From the NCBI RefSeq assembly GCF_950023065.1, contig NC_088679.1, forward strand, positions 63,798,001 through 63,862,000: a DNA stretch of 64,000 nt, written 5' to 3'. Shown here in pieces: positions 35,001 through 47,505 of this stretch. A model generated the notes under the pieces. The model ran no database searches. It saw only the letters and a list, made by a program, of their open reading frames with translations, and had not been told where the DNA came from. How positions within the stretch are numbered: position 1 is the first letter of the stretch; each line of letters starts with the position of its first letter. The position numbers and the translations under genes were made by a program. Source of the DNA: Planococcus citri. Taxonomy: Eukaryota; Arthropoda; Insecta; Hemiptera; Pseudococcidae.

Positions 35001-36271
35001 GAGACTTGTGGAAATTTACAGATAATTCTGAGGGTCGTAGTTTGTAGTTTGGGATGATTTTCGTGAAGAAAGAATGAACGTAGGGTAATTATAAAAGATT
35101 TTAAAACTTGAAAAAATTAAATCAATTAACAAACGCCATCACTCTATTATAAATTCAACAAAGAAAATAAAAAATGATTGATCCTTAGGTATGTATAATA
35201 GAATCTGTGGTCTTTAAAAAAAAAACCGTAGGGGGTCACCCACCTCCATTGTCACCAAAATATCAACAAAAAAAACACAACGTTTTAAATAAAAGCCGCT
35301 GATCATTTAAACAACACAAAAGTGTAAAAAAATACTCCAAACATTTTCTAATATTAAATTCCTCAACCGCTACACACCTACATACAATTTCAATGCATAC
35401 CCACACCCTTGAAGTAGCCAACGTGAGTACTTTTTCTGCTCACTTTTGACAAGATACGAGAGAGAGAAAAAAAAAGGCAGCAAAGCTCCATTTCGCAGAC
35501 ATCAAAAACACAATAGAGGAAGTTTTAAATGGAAAAGGAGCTTTTTTTAAAAAACTTTGTCCGAAGCTTTTACTCGTGTAATAACTGTATATTTTGGGTT
35601 AAGCCTCTTATATGGTTTTTACGATATAGTCCTGCTATACGAACGAGTAAACGTGACGGATGGTGTAATTCTTTCGCATATTTGTCCAATTAAAACGTCT
35701 TTTTTTATCAACGTTAACATTTCTGCGCCAAGTTGCCTGTAATAGGATTATTTCGCGAATAAGCGAGAGAGCAACGTGCAGGGTGCAATGATAACTCGCC
35801 ATTTCTTACCGATGCAAGTTTTTTTTTTCTGCCTGCGCCTCGAGCTATACACTTTTAAGCTTTTATTTGCCGAGCTGCGATGTTTCATTTCATGGGTAAT
35901 TTTGTTCGAGGCTGGAGTTGTTTTTTTGTTTGATTCGAGGTTTTTTTTAACACAAACGCTCACTCGTTAGAGTGGATTTGATGTGTTTGTTTGTTTGGAA
36001 AATTCAGTCGTCGTCGGTGGTTTTTTGACGAATATTTTTTTCTATTTTAGTTTTAATTTAGTTTGTTCGTTTATGGATACATTACGAGTGGTTTGATACA
36101 AAAAATTTTATCCAATGAGAAGACGTATCTTCTTCGTATTAATTCAAGGAACTAAATAGCACCATCTTGCAACTTGCATATTGTGCAATTTATCATAATT
36201 TGAGATGAAATTACAATAATTACGGAGGCTGAAGCTCATATATACGATGAACTTGAGAAATGAAACTAACT
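35001..36271. other. No recognisable gene
   Basis: Short frames and homopolymer runs; nothing recognisable. Confidence 0.35.
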
Positions 36272-36815
36272 ACTCAGGGATCCTCATGAAATCCCCCCCT
36301 CCCGTAATTTTGATGGAAAGTGTTCCCAGTGGTAGCCCTTGGCCCAAGTAGCACACCATTGAAATTTTAGCAGACATTTTTGAGTTTGCTCCAACAGTGA
36401 AATTTTTAAAAATCGTTACCGCGACGCTCCGGTTTTTTCCACGGAGTTGTCGTGGGAAAATTTTGATCCACGGGCTCGACCGAGGGGCATGTTTTATTTT
36501 CTCTTTCAAATAAATTTTTCGTAATATTTTTTTCAAAGATTGATCAAATTCTTCATTATTTAGATGAAAATTTGGATACTCCTTGAAAGATGTAGAATGA
36601 AAAATTTAGTTGAATGGGAAAACGATAAAAGTCTCTTGTGCAACCACGTGGGTCAAAATTTTCCCACGACAACTCCGTGGGAAAAAACTGAGCATCGGGA
36701 ATGATAATTTTAGAAAATTTGAAAATTCAAAAATTTATTGTGACGTGATTTTTACTGAGACCACTTTCAATCCAAATCCGGGGGAGGGGGGAGATACTTC
36801 GCGAGGTATTCTAGT
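36272..36815. mobile_element. Foldback element with inverted arms
   Basis: The left arm (about 36272-36480) contains CCCCCCTCCCGTAATTTTGA and CCACGGAGTTGTCGTGGGAA. The right arm (about 36640-36815) contains the complements TTCCCACGACAACTCCGTGG and CCGGGGGAGGGGGGAG. Two short frames on opposite strands both encode KIFPRQLRGK, which is simply the same arm read twice, so they are not genes. Confidence 0.75.
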
Positions 36816-38099
36816 AAATAGTCCACTATTGAAATTTCTAGATTATTTAAATAGTTGTTGATTTTCGTAAGCACACGATCACTTCGCCCAATCAGAACAT
36901 GAAGAATGGAACCATCTTGACTGATTCGATCTCACGAAAAACATTTTTTTTAAAATCCACCTAAAAATCGACGATTCTGTCAAATATAAGTATTTCCGAA
37001 AATTCGACACAAATCCCTTTGAACTGGTTCAATAACCCAACGCTCTTCCACTTCCTTTTTCATGTATCTTTCAAGAACCATCCAGACATAAGTTGAGCGC
37101 TGACGTAGATTTTTCAGAGATTTCAATGGTTACTTCTAAGATATATAATAAAATAACATGCAACTCACTTATTCATGATGAGGTACACATTTTCATCTAT
37201 CAGTCTCATGATAAAAAAATTGTAGGTACTCACCTAAAACAAAAACAAAAAACATGGATTAGTTCATTTAAATTAATTTATTTACAATTCCACACAAGTC
37301 ATGAACTCATGAAGTAAGTATATTGAATCTTCTATATTCGAGTTCAGATGTGGAATATGAAAAAAAAAAAATTGAAGCTCGTAAATTTAATTCTACACAC
37401 AGCATGGCTCAATTACTCATCAGTAGATAAAATTGCACATTTTCAACACGTGGACTAATATACAGGGTGCATACTGTCATGGGGGGGGGGTGGGAATGGG
37501 AAATCATTAAATTTCAGTTCAATGCTGCTCAAAAATTCCTGATTTAATTCCACCTTGTAAGACTTGGAAAACAGTAAAACACATTCAAGAAGAATAAATT
37601 GCAATAATTATTAAGATTTCTTCAAATCGTTATTTTTACTAATTTTCTACAAAATTCTCCAAAAATTGATACCATAGTCCATTCAAAATGAAAAAATATT
37701 GTTCAACGGGGGGGGGGGGGACATATCCCTGGATTCGATAAAATTGATGTAAAAATCTACTTCGAATGGGGGACTACCCCAAAAAATTTGAGTTTTAGAG
37801 CTATGCGGATATCCAATCCAGAGGTTCTCAATCTCAACTTGGAGCCATTTTTGAAAAAACACTACTTTTCGCCTCTTTTATGCATAATCAATCATTCCCC
37901 AAAAACAGTACAATTTGAGTTTCTAAACTATCGTGACTATTGACTTTGAAATTCGATATCACTTATATCCTCCTACCAACTTGCAGATGAAAATGAATTG
38001 ATCTCAAAAAAATACATTAACTACAAGGTATCTTATCAATTTTTTAGCTCTTTTTAACCACTAGAAGCTCGTTTCAGAATAAACTAATGCAGGATTCGT
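36816..38099. other. No recognisable gene
   Basis: AT-rich DNA with poly-G runs near 37481 and 37710; nothing else recognised. Confidence 0.35.
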
Positions 38100-39319
38100 G
38101 CTCAGCAATTTAAAATATCCCGATTATCGTACTTATTATAGGATATTTTCGATGAAATTGTAAATACAAATTCGGATTTTTTTTTCAAAGATCCTCTGGA
38201 ATGATCGAAAAACGTCTAATTTTAAACATTTAATCGAACTGCTCGCAAAAAAAGCACTTATTGGGACATAACAATCTGCTGAGAACAAATTAAGAATTAG
38301 TTTTTCCGAAATGGAATTTTTAATGGTAGTACGGTTTCGTAACATTGATAAGAAATCATGATTTTTTCCATCTACACATCTTCAAGTAAGCTGGCAAAGG
38401 GCTAAAAGTAGTATTGAATGTCAAAGTCAATGGATCGGAAAGGTTCAGATACTGAAATTGATTCGGAAGGGGAGGTAATGAATTCCTGCAAAGGTAACAT
38501 TACCAGCAACAGACAAAACAATTTTTTTCCAAAAATGACGTAAACCTCTGATACGGCAAGCAAGACAACAAAAGAATCGAATGGTTTTTCATTCAAAGTA
38601 AGTAAACTTTCTTGCCAATTTTTATCAAAATTCAGAATTTGCTTATACTCGTATCTCATCGCTCCACACAATCCAACGTAAGTAGTTTTTTTTATAGAAA
38701 TCCTATCAAAATCGAAAATTAGATTGATAAAATCCAATTTGCTCACACGAAAGAATTTCGAAGCCAAAAAATTATCAATGGTGTAAAAATTAGTATTTAT
38801 CAGTAAACTCCCTGTCCCTACCTACTCAATTAAAATAAACATGCATCAATTATTTTAGAATTTGGATTAAAAAATTAATCTAATTCCAGACCTCCTTACA
38901 ATGCGTTTTCGGAATTTAGTCTTGGAATTAGTATATTAGACTTAGGTACCGAGTAAATAATTTTATTCTTTTCAATTCATGCAGAAATTCATACGAACAA
39001 GGAAACCAGTTACTTATTAAACTTCGATCGAAGTGAAATTTGATCGCAAAAATTACTTACAAATTCACTTTTTTTCAAGGGATTTTTTTCAAAGATCGAA
39101 GATGTTCGTGAAAAGAATCTATTAGTGGAAAGTAATAAGTACCTATTCGATGAACATCCAAAAGATATACTCAAGTATAAGTATGTACTCGTAAGTTGCT
39201 TTTATTCGAAACATACGAAGAGTTTTTTTTCAAAATGGAATTTTCAACGTTAGTACAATGTCGTAACATTGATAAGAAATCATAATTTTTTCGATTTACT
39301 CATCTTCGAGTAGCTGGTA

Positions 39320-39680
39320 CAGTTGCCAACCTCATAATCAATCCTTGAAGGTAAAAGTTTGCATCACATAACTATAATAAACTATCTTATGATTTCAATA
39401 AATCGCTAATTCACGTGATTCGTATTGAGATTTACCGATTAACTTTACGAAAAGCGATTCGGTGTGATCGCTACCTCTAAATGTAACTGTAAGCAAGAAA
39501 CTTCAAGGCTGAAGATTTTCATTTTAGTGTTTCTTTTTATTATCGTTTTTACATTCACAATCAGTTCAGCTCGGTTCGCTAGTCGCCTAGTCGGCACGAG
39601 TCCTGACTTCTCCCCCTACTCCGCACCGTCTACAGTATGCTTTATGTAGCACCTACCTCGGTGCCAGACTGTCGGGAAAA
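39320..39680 (+). other. Insertion in repeat array, GC-richer, unidentified
   Basis: This segment interrupts the array unit after GAGTAGCTGGTA and is absent from sister units. Its 3' half is GC-rich (TCGGCACGAGTCCTGACTTC, CCGCACCGTCTACAGTATGC). A 61-codon frame at 39464-39649 has a hydrophobic stretch (FILVFLFIIVFTFTI), but no family is recognised. A solo LTR was considered, but TG...CA ends and a target duplication were not found. Confidence 0.4.
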
Positions 39681-40470
39681 AATCACAAAATGGCGGATTC
39701 AGATAAGCCGGTTCCTGGAATACAAAGGAGAGTGGTTTGATAGAAACGATACTGCGTAGTGCCCGTGTGTTTAGTCAATGGGATGGAAAAGTTCAGAAAC
39801 TCGAATTGCTTCGGCGGGGGGGAGGGAATAAATTTCTGCTGAAAACCGAATTTTTTATAAAAATGACTCAACTTTGAGGATCCTTGACTAAGCCTCTCGT
39901 ACGGCTAACAAATAACAAGGAAAGTTGACTCAATATTTTTTTGAATCGTTTTTCACTCAAAGTACGAATAAACTTCTTCGACAATTTTTATCAAAATTCA
40001 GAATTTGCTTTTATTTTATCGCTCCACACAAGCCAACAGTTCTTTAAACATCCTACATCAAAATCGAAAATAAGTTAATAAAATCCAATTTGCTTGCACG
40101 AAAGAATTTCGAAGCCAAAAAATTATCAATGGTACCAAGGCAGGGTAAAAATGAGTTTTTATCAGTACCTCCCTAGTCCCTACCTACCTAATTGAAATAA
40201 AAACGTATCAATTTCAATATCTGGATTAAAAAATTATTCTTGCATAATCCATCGAATAAATCACTCTGTTCTCGCGTGAAAAAAAAATGATTTTTTTTTT
40301 ATTGAGTAAATAATTTTTCTATTTTCGTAGATGCGTAAATTGACATTAACAAGGAAACCAGTCATTCAACTTCGATCGAACTGAAATTTGACTCATTGAA
40401 AGAACCCGATCACATCTCAAAACCAAGTTTAGAGCTGTCAAAGTGCTGAAGTGCCCAAGTCTATTTTCAA

Positions 40471-40531
40471 CATCGACCTTGCAGCTTAATTCAGTTCGCT
40501 TTATGTAACACGATTATTTACAAGGTCGATG
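40471..40531 (-). mobile_element. CATCGACC-family element, minimal copy 2 (61 bp)
   Basis: This copy consists only of the two family ends in reverse orientation: CATCGACCTTGCAGCTTAAT... then ...ATTATTTACAAGGTCGATG. A perfect 8-bp duplication ATTTTCAA lies at 40463-40470 and 40532-40539. The sister array unit at about 42992-43020 (AGTCTATTTGCAATTTCAAC) lacks it, giving an empty-site comparison. At 61 bp it holds just terminal sequence, so it defines the minimal sequence that was mobile or retained. Confidence 0.93.
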
Positions 40532-40667
40532 ATTTTCAACTTCAAGCAAAATATGGAGAAGTTTTCATACGTGTATTAATAATTCTATACAAAAAGAACA
40601 GCGAACTTCGAAATAAAAAAAAAAAAAATTGCGTAATACTTCTACCTATACATACTAAAAGTCTCCC

Positions 40668-40852
40668 AACAAAAATCGGTTTCTCTACAGTATTGGGATC
40701 GCTCTAACAGAGACTGCAATTAACTTGGCGTCTGCTGTGAGTTATACGTAGATCGGTTCGGAAAAAGTTGGAGACTGACCCAGATGTGGTGAATCACTGG
40801 TACAAGTTCCAAAACTGTACAGAAGAATCCAGAAAGTTTTTCGGGTAAAGTG
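40668..40852 (+). pseudogene. Exon-like segment of array unit, copy A (frameshifted)
   Basis: This is the repeated exon-like segment with consensus fragments SQQKSVSLQHIGIAL, DTAINLAFAVDSKSVRKK and LETDPE. Copy A starts KVSQQKSVSLQ, then loses two bases after CTACAG, and continues in another frame as IGIALTETAINLAS with a stop. Its last part, SVRKKLETDPDVVNHW and TEESRKFFG, is open up to a GGGTAAAG donor-like site. It is similar to copies at 43118, 47347 and 50549. The function is unknown and this copy is broken. Confidence 0.5.
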
Positions 40853-41440
40853 AATGTACATATGTCGAACTGATGACAGCAGTAAATTCTCAGTTGCTCA
40901 AGTTGGTCACAACGCTATAGTTTTTGGAGCAATTCCAACATCCTGAAGGAACTTTCAATTTGGTCTATTTTTTACGTAAATTCAAAATAGAGACGCGAAC
41001 CAATAACGTAAGTATCGTGAAAGAAACAACTTTTTTCACCTTATTTTACCGGTAAATAATTTTTTTAAATTCATAGGTACTGACAATTATAGTTAGGGAT
41101 ACTACCACAATCCCTTCAACTTGAATCGAAATGATACAGCATTCTGAAGGAACTTATTATGTATTTTGGGATATTCTTTTCGTAAATTCAAAATAGAATA
41201 CGAACCCATTGATACATAGTATATCGTGAACGACAAGGTTTTTTTTCACCTTATGAATGATACCAGTAAATAATTTTCTTTCAATTTAATAGATAAATTC
41301 ATACTGATTTTCGACTGTTGGCAAAATTTTAAAAATTTTGATACATAGGTAAGTAAGTATGTATATTATACCTATAATATTCTATGCGAAAATAAAAACA
41401 TAAGTACCTACCGAATTCCAGATAAAATGACTGAAATTTG

Positions 41441-41670
41441 CATCGACCTTGTAAATAATTTTATATGCATGTATTGAATAAAATACATTACACACACAAG
41501 TTCAAAAAATGTGGGTGATTATAAACTCGTACGCGAATTGCAGTCCTCGCCTTCGGCTCGTCCTGCAATTCGCACTCGTTTATAATCACCCACATTATTG
41601 AACTTGGTATGTAATATACTATTGATGTCTCCTGAACATAAAGCGAACTGAATAAGCTGCAAGGTCGATG
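41441..41670 (+). mobile_element. CATCGACC-family element, copy 3 (230 bp)
   Basis: Ends as in copy 1 (CATCGACCTTGTAAATAATT and AAGCTGCAAGGTCGATG). A perfect 8-bp duplication GAAATTTG lies at 41433-41440 and 41671-41678. The four sister units at about 45500, 47810, 51206 and 52358 have one (sometimes mutated) GAAATTTG and no insert. The interior is a different palindrome from copy 1: CAAGTTCAA 41497-41505 with TTGAACTTG 41598-41606, ATGTGGGTGATTATAAAC 41509-41526 with its complement 41578-41595, and GCGAATTGCAG 41533-41543 with its complement 41563-41573. Confidence 0.95.
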
Positions 41671-41779
41671 GAAATTTGTATAATACGAGAAAGTCGATCC
41701 CAGTTTTTCACCACTGACATTTCTACATTAGGTATATCTAAGTTTGAATAAAAATACTTTCTTTCCCAGCACAATTATG

Positions 41780-42163
41780 AATAACACTGGGTAACTTTTT
41801 TTGACTTTTTTTTTTGGTGTTTGGGCTGAAAAATGGCTTAATCGACAGTTTAAACCCTAAAACAAAAAACAGAGTGATTTTTTTCAATTTGAGTTGTTTT
41901 TGTGGTCAGGAAAGACTGTCAAAATTCCGAAAATGACCTTGGTTTTTTTCGCAAAACAATACTGATGTCGCTACAAAGTACATTTTCTTGAAGTAGGGCA
42001 AAAAGGGCCATTTTTTCAACTTTGATCACCTCTCCGGATCACAAAAACAACTCAAATTGAAAAACCCTATACCTACTCTGTTTTTTGTTTTAGGATCTAA
42101 ACTATCGATTAAGCCCATTTTCAACTCGAACACAAACTTGCCGTTGCCTAAGTTAGTGTTATT
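41780..42163. mobile_element. F3 foldback element (384 bp)
   Basis: The ends AATAACAC (41780-41787) and GTGTTATT (42156-42163) are inverted. The arms share CTTAATCGACAGTTTAAACC and ACAACTCAAATTGAAAAA-type segments as complements. Its right half corresponds to the F3 copies at 26130 and 27255, and a shortened copy lies at 45615-45834. No coding capacity. Confidence 0.75.
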
Positions 42164-43117
42164 TTAGAATTTGGATTAAAAAGGTATTCTAATCCCAAAT
42201 GTTCTTAGTTAGTAAGTATATTATACTTAGGTACTGAGTAAATAATTTTTTTCTTTTCATGCGTAAATTCATATAGGAACAAGGAAACCAGTTACTTATT
42301 AAACTTCGATCGAACTGAAATTTGATGGCAAAAATTATTTACTTACTCGTACAACTAATTATCAACAAATTCACTTTTTTTCAATGAATATTTTTCAAAC
42401 ATCGAAGATGTTCGTGAAAAGAACATATCAGTGGACAACAATACCTATTCGATCAACATCCAAAAGATATATATCTACGTCGCTTTTATTCGAAACATAC
42501 GAAAAGTTTGCTTTTCGAAAAGTGAATTTTTAATGGTAGTACTATGTCGTAACATTGGGAAGAAATCATAATTTTTTCGATTAAGTAACTCATCTTCAAG
42601 TAGCTGGTAAAAGGCTAAAAGCAGTATTCAGTATTAGATAAATGTCAAAAGTCAATGAGTCGGGAAGCTTCAGAAACTGAAACTGATTCGGTGGGGGAGG
42701 TAAATGAACTCCTGCAAAGGTAATACTGCTAACGACAGGCGAAAACTAAATTTTTTCCAAAGATGACAACTTTGAGGATCCACGGCTAAGCCTCTGGTAC
42801 GGCTAGAACAATTTAGCAAAGAAACTTCATATTTTTTTGAATGGTTTTTCACTCAAAGTAAGTAAACTTCCTCACCAATTTTTTTTTCATCAGTCCACAT
42901 AATTCAATAAGTAGTTCTTCAAAAATCCTATCAAAATCGAAAATAGATTTAAAAAATTCAATTTGCTCGCGAACCAAATCCAGAGCTACCAAAGTCTATT
43001 TGCAATTTCAACCAAAATATGAAAACGTTTTGATATCAATTCTATGCAAAAGGAACTGCGAACTTCTTCAAAACAAAAAAATCAAAAATTGCTTAATAAT
43101 TACACGTAAAGTCTCCC

Positions 43118-43236
43118 AACAAAAATCGGTTTCTCTACAGCATATTGGGATCGCTCTAAAATATACTGCAATCAACTTGGCCTTCGCTGTGGATTCTAAA
43201 TCGGTTCGAAAAAAATCGGAGACATGCCCCAGAGGT
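43118..43236 (+). pseudogene. Exon-like segment of array unit, copy B
   Basis: The frame reads SQQKSVSLQHIGIALKYTAI, then NLAFAVDSKSVRKKSETCPR, ending at TAA 43237-43239. It lies inside a 79-codon frame that starts at 43000, but upstream of the SQQK segment sister copies do not keep that frame. Compared with copies A, D and E it keeps frame and most residues, so it was probably once coding. The unit continues to a GGTAAGTG donor-like site near 43272. The family is not recognised. Confidence 0.4.
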
Positions 43237-44086
43237 TAATCTTCCGTAACTGGGGTTCCAACTTTTACAGAGGGTAAGTGAATCTTTTACCTTAACAGAC
43301 TTGAAATGTCGAACTGATGACAGGAGTAAATTTTCAGTTGCTCAAGTTGATCACAACGTCAATTTTAGGAGCAATTCAAGCATCCTGAAGGAACTTTTAT
43401 TTTAGGTTATTCCATTCGTAAATTCAAAATAGAACGCAAACCCCTTTTTTTAAACTTTTTGTTAGGTACTACTAAATAATTGTTTTCAATTCAATAGATA
43501 AATTCTTCAATCAATATTAAATCTGGCTTGTATTGAAAGAGCCGAACACATCTTCAAACTAAATTCAGAGCTGTCAAAATTGATCTCCGACTTTCGAGCT
43601 TCAAAAACTTATTAAATTTTAGAGTAAGACAAAAAATGATCATAACGAGATTTATTGTTCAAAGTAGTATTCATTTCCGCATTTATTTTTTTTTCATCAC
43701 GATTTTTTGAAATTGAACATTTTTTTGTAGCTCCTTCAATTTGCAAGTTGGGCAAAAAGTCATAATAGGTACCTAATTTTGTTCATTTTTCAAAGTACCG
43801 TAGACCCTTCTGGTTAAAATTGGATTTTGAAAACGAATTTTGAGGATAGGCCACACCATCACATAACCGTTTTTCTTAGTTGTACCCGGTTGCATCCTCC
43901 CCGGACATCCTTTATAATGTACAACTTTGAGAACTCTTGTGAGGTACCTACCGAAACGCAATCGAATGATCGATTGACAAAAATATCCCAAAACATGTCA
44001 AAGCTTAAAAGCGCTAAAGTTAAGACACCAAGAAGGCAAGAAAGGATGATCTATCGTACACAGAATAATCAACGATGTATTTTGGG

Positions 44087-44116
44087 TAAGTTATTTTTCT
44101 ATCTTAACTGATTCAG
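44087..44116 (+). other. Splice-donor-like site of array marker h
   Basis: ATTTTGGGTAAGTTATTTTT here is matched at about 48331, 53083 and 55590 by GGGTAAGTGATTTTTC. The repeated GTAAGT with a conserved AATAATCAACGA block upstream suggests an old exon-intron boundary. Confidence 0.35.
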
Positions 44117-45614
44117 TATGTCTAGCCCCAATGCTAAAATTGAATTCTCGGCTGCTCCACACCAGTTTATCACAAGGCCACATTTTGGAGCAATTCCAAA
44201 ATTCTGAAGGAAAGTGAACTTCAGCAATAGACTTCAGATTGGCTTGAAAGAGGCTATAATCGATCAGTTTACGATTATCAATTAGAGCGTTATGCTTATT
44301 CTTACGATTCATTGTTCCTCTACCTACGAATTCGATATTAGATATAATTAGATATTACAATTGTATTTCGCGAATATTTCATATTACCGATTAAAAGAGG
44401 TAAGCAATCTTTAATACAGTCGCGTTTTGGAATTTACAGTGTTGTAACATTGATGAGAAATCACGATTTTTTCGATCTACACATCTTCAAAGTAGCTGGT
44501 AAAGAGCTAAAAGTAGTATTAAACGTCAATGTCAATCGATTCCCCATGGGGAGGTTCAGAAATTCAAATTGCCTCGCCGGGGGAGGTGATGAATTCCTGC
44601 ATAGATAATAACACTTACCAACAATAGCCAAAAGCCAAATTTTTTCCAAAAATGACTCTACTTTGAGGATTCTTGACTAAGTCTCTGGTACGGCTAGAAT
44701 AATATCTATAACAAAAAAGAGGACTCGATGTTTTTTTGGATCGTTTTTCAACTCAAAGTAAACTTCCTCGCTAATTTTATCAGCATTCAGGATCTGTTTC
44801 TATTTCATCGCTTCATACAATCCAACGTATTAGTTCTTTAGAAATCCCTATCAAAATCGAAAAAGGATTTTCAAAGCCAAACAATTATCATTAGTACCAA
44901 AACATTATAAACATGAGTTATGTCAACTTTACTGAGAAAAATGTGCAGTATAAAGCACTACAAAATATACGAGTAAAACAACGCCCATCACTGGTAAACG
45001 TGCCTACTCCTATACAGAAGAATCCAGAAGGTTTCTCGGGTAAGTGAATCTTTTACCTTTACCTTAACTGGCTTGGAATGTGAAACTGATGACAGGAGTA
45101 AGTTCTCAACTGCTCCAGTTGATCACAATGTTAGTTTTTGGATTTTGGAGCAATAATTCCAACATCCTGTAGGAACTTTCAGTTTAGTCTATTTTTTTGT
45201 ACTTAAATTTAAAATAAAACGCGAACCAATAACGTTATTATTTTGGGCTATTCTTTTCGTAAATTCAAAATAGAATGCGAACCCGTTACGTTTATATGGC
45301 GTACGAAAAAGTTTTTTTTCACCTTATGAACGATACCAGTAAATAATTTTTTTTCAATTCAACAAATGAATTCATACTGATCATCGACTGTTGGCAAAAT
45401 TTTAAAGATTTTGATAGGTACATAGGTATTAGATATATATATTCTATGCGAAAATAAAAACGTAAGTAGTAAGTACCTACCTAATTCCCGATAAAATGAC
45501 TGAAATTTGTATAATACGAGAAAGTCAATCCCAGTTTTTCACCACTGACATTTCTACAAATATTTGTAGGTAAGTTTGAATAAAAATGCTTTTTTTTCCA
45601 GCACAATAATTATG

Positions 45615-45834
45615 AATTAACACAAGGCAACTTTTTTTGACTTTTTTTTTGGTGTTCTGGTTGAAAAAGAGCTTAATTGACAGTTTAGACCCTAAAACAA
45701 AAAACAGAGTGAGTTTTTTCAATTTGAGTTGTTTTTGTATTTGTGGTTAGGAGAGACTGTCAAAATTGCGAAAATGGCCGTCGATTAAGCCCATTTTCAA
45801 CTCGAAAATAAATTTGCCGTTGCCTAGTGTTATT
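45615..45834. mobile_element. F3 foldback element, internally deleted copy
   Basis: Same position in the array unit and same ends as 41780-42163 (AATTAACAC...GTGTTATT, with GGCAAC just inside), but lacking most of the interior. The shared position means that the insertion predates the duplication of these two units. Confidence 0.75.
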
Positions 45835-47346
45835 TTAGAATTTGGATTAAAAAGTTATTCTAATCCAAGATCTTCTTGAGTGCTTTTTTTGGTATTATAT
45901 AGTAAATTATACTTATAGGTACTGAGTAAATAATTTTTTTCTTTTCACGCAGAAATTCATACGAACGAAGAAACCAGTTACTTATCAAACTTCGATCGAA
46001 GAGGTAAGTACTGACAATTTATTATCAACAAATTCACTTTTTTTAAGGGATTTTTTTCAAACATCGAAGATGTTCGTGAAAAGAACCTATCAGTGGAAAA
46101 CAATACCTACTTACCTATTCGATCAACATCCAAAAGATACATAGTATATTAAGTAGGTGCGTTGCTTTTATTCGAAACATATACGAAGAGTTTGTTTTTC
46201 CAAAATGGAATTTTTAATGGTAGTACAATGTCGTAACATTGATACGAAATAATCATTTTTTTCGATTCACTCTATCTTCAGTAGCTTGTAAAAGGGAAAG
46301 GCTAAAAAGCAGTATTAAATGTCAAAGTCAATGGATTGGAAAGGTTCAGAAACTGAAATTGATTCGGAGGGAGAGGTATAGTAATGAACTCCTGCAAAAG
46401 TAATACTGCCAACAATAGGCCAAAACTATTTTTTTTCCAAAGAAGACAACTTTGAGGATACGTGGCTAAGCCTCTGGCATGGCTAAAAATACATATAACA
46501 AAAAAGTGGACTCAATATTTTTTGGATCGTTTTTCATTCAAACTGAGTAAACTTCCTCGCCAGTTTTTATCAAAATTCAGAATTTGCTTTCATTTCGTCG
46601 CTCCGCATAATCCAACAGTTCTTTAGAAATCCTTATCAAAATTGAAAATAGTCAATAAAATCTGATTTGCTCGCACGAAAGAATTTCGAAGCCAAAGAAT
46701 TATCAATGGTACCAAAACATGGTAAAAATGAGTTATTATCAGTACCTCTCTAGTCTCTACCTACCTAATTAAAATAAAAACGTGGATTAAAAAATTATTC
46801 TTACATTGCATACCATACCAAATATTCCAAAAAAAGGAAATTTACTTACTGAGTAAATAATTTTTTTCTTTTCGTACTACCTACGTAAATTGATATCAAC
46901 AAGGAAACCAGTCATTCAACTTCGATCGAACTGAAATTTGACTCATTGAAAGAGCCAATCACATCTCACGTCAGAACCAAGTTTAGAGCTGCCATAGTCT
47001 CAAAGTCCCAAAGTCTATTGTCAACTTCACTGAGAAAAATATGCAGCTTAAAACACCACAAATTATAGAAAAACGCCTGCACTTTTCACACCATAGTCAA
47101 AAATTCTACTAGGCATTATTATAATTTGGAAGCACTACAAGTAAGTATTGTATAGTATCTAGATCTACTTCAGGAACTACCTAGGAATGGTACTACATAT
47201 GATGCCACGAATGAAGGCGATTTGTTACAATTTATAGCATTTTATATGTACTATATAAATATTTCTCCGTGTTTGAGCCAAATATGGAAAAGTTTTATGC
47301 AAAAAGAACCGCGAACTTCTTCGAAATACACATAATAATAATAAAA

Positions 47347-47505
47347 TATAGGGATTGCTTTAAAAGACACAGCAATCAACTTGACCTTTACTGTTGATTC
47401 TAAATCGGTTCGAAAAAAGTTGGAGACTGACCCAGAGTGTAATCATCATTTAGTTGTTCCCACTCTTACAGAAGAATCTAAAAAGTTTCTCGGGCGCTAA
47501 GTGAA
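47347..47505 (+). pseudogene. Exon-like segment of array unit, copy D
   Basis: An open frame reads IGIALKDTAINLTFTVDSKS, then VRKKLETDPECNHHLVVPTL and TEESKKFLGR, before TAA at about 47503-47505. It is the longest uninterrupted version of the 3' half of the segment and runs through the position where other copies show the GGGTAAGTG donor-like site (here GGGCGCTAAGTG). It lacks the SQQKSVSLQ start. A short upstream match (MEKF...YAKRTANFFE) is shared with copy A. The function is unknown. Confidence 0.4.

Noticed and set aside
36270..36861. Opposite-strand frames sharing KIFPRQLRGK
   Set aside because: They are the two arms of one foldback element read on each strand, not paralogous genes.
38402..38767. 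121-codon minus-strand frame in the repeat array
   Set aside because: Homologous minus-strand sequence in sister units (39.7, 42.7 and 44.5 kb) has shifts and different frames over the same DNA, so the frame is not conserved.
39320..39680. Possible solo LTR
   Set aside because: No matching TG...CA ends, polyadenylation layout or target duplication could be identified.
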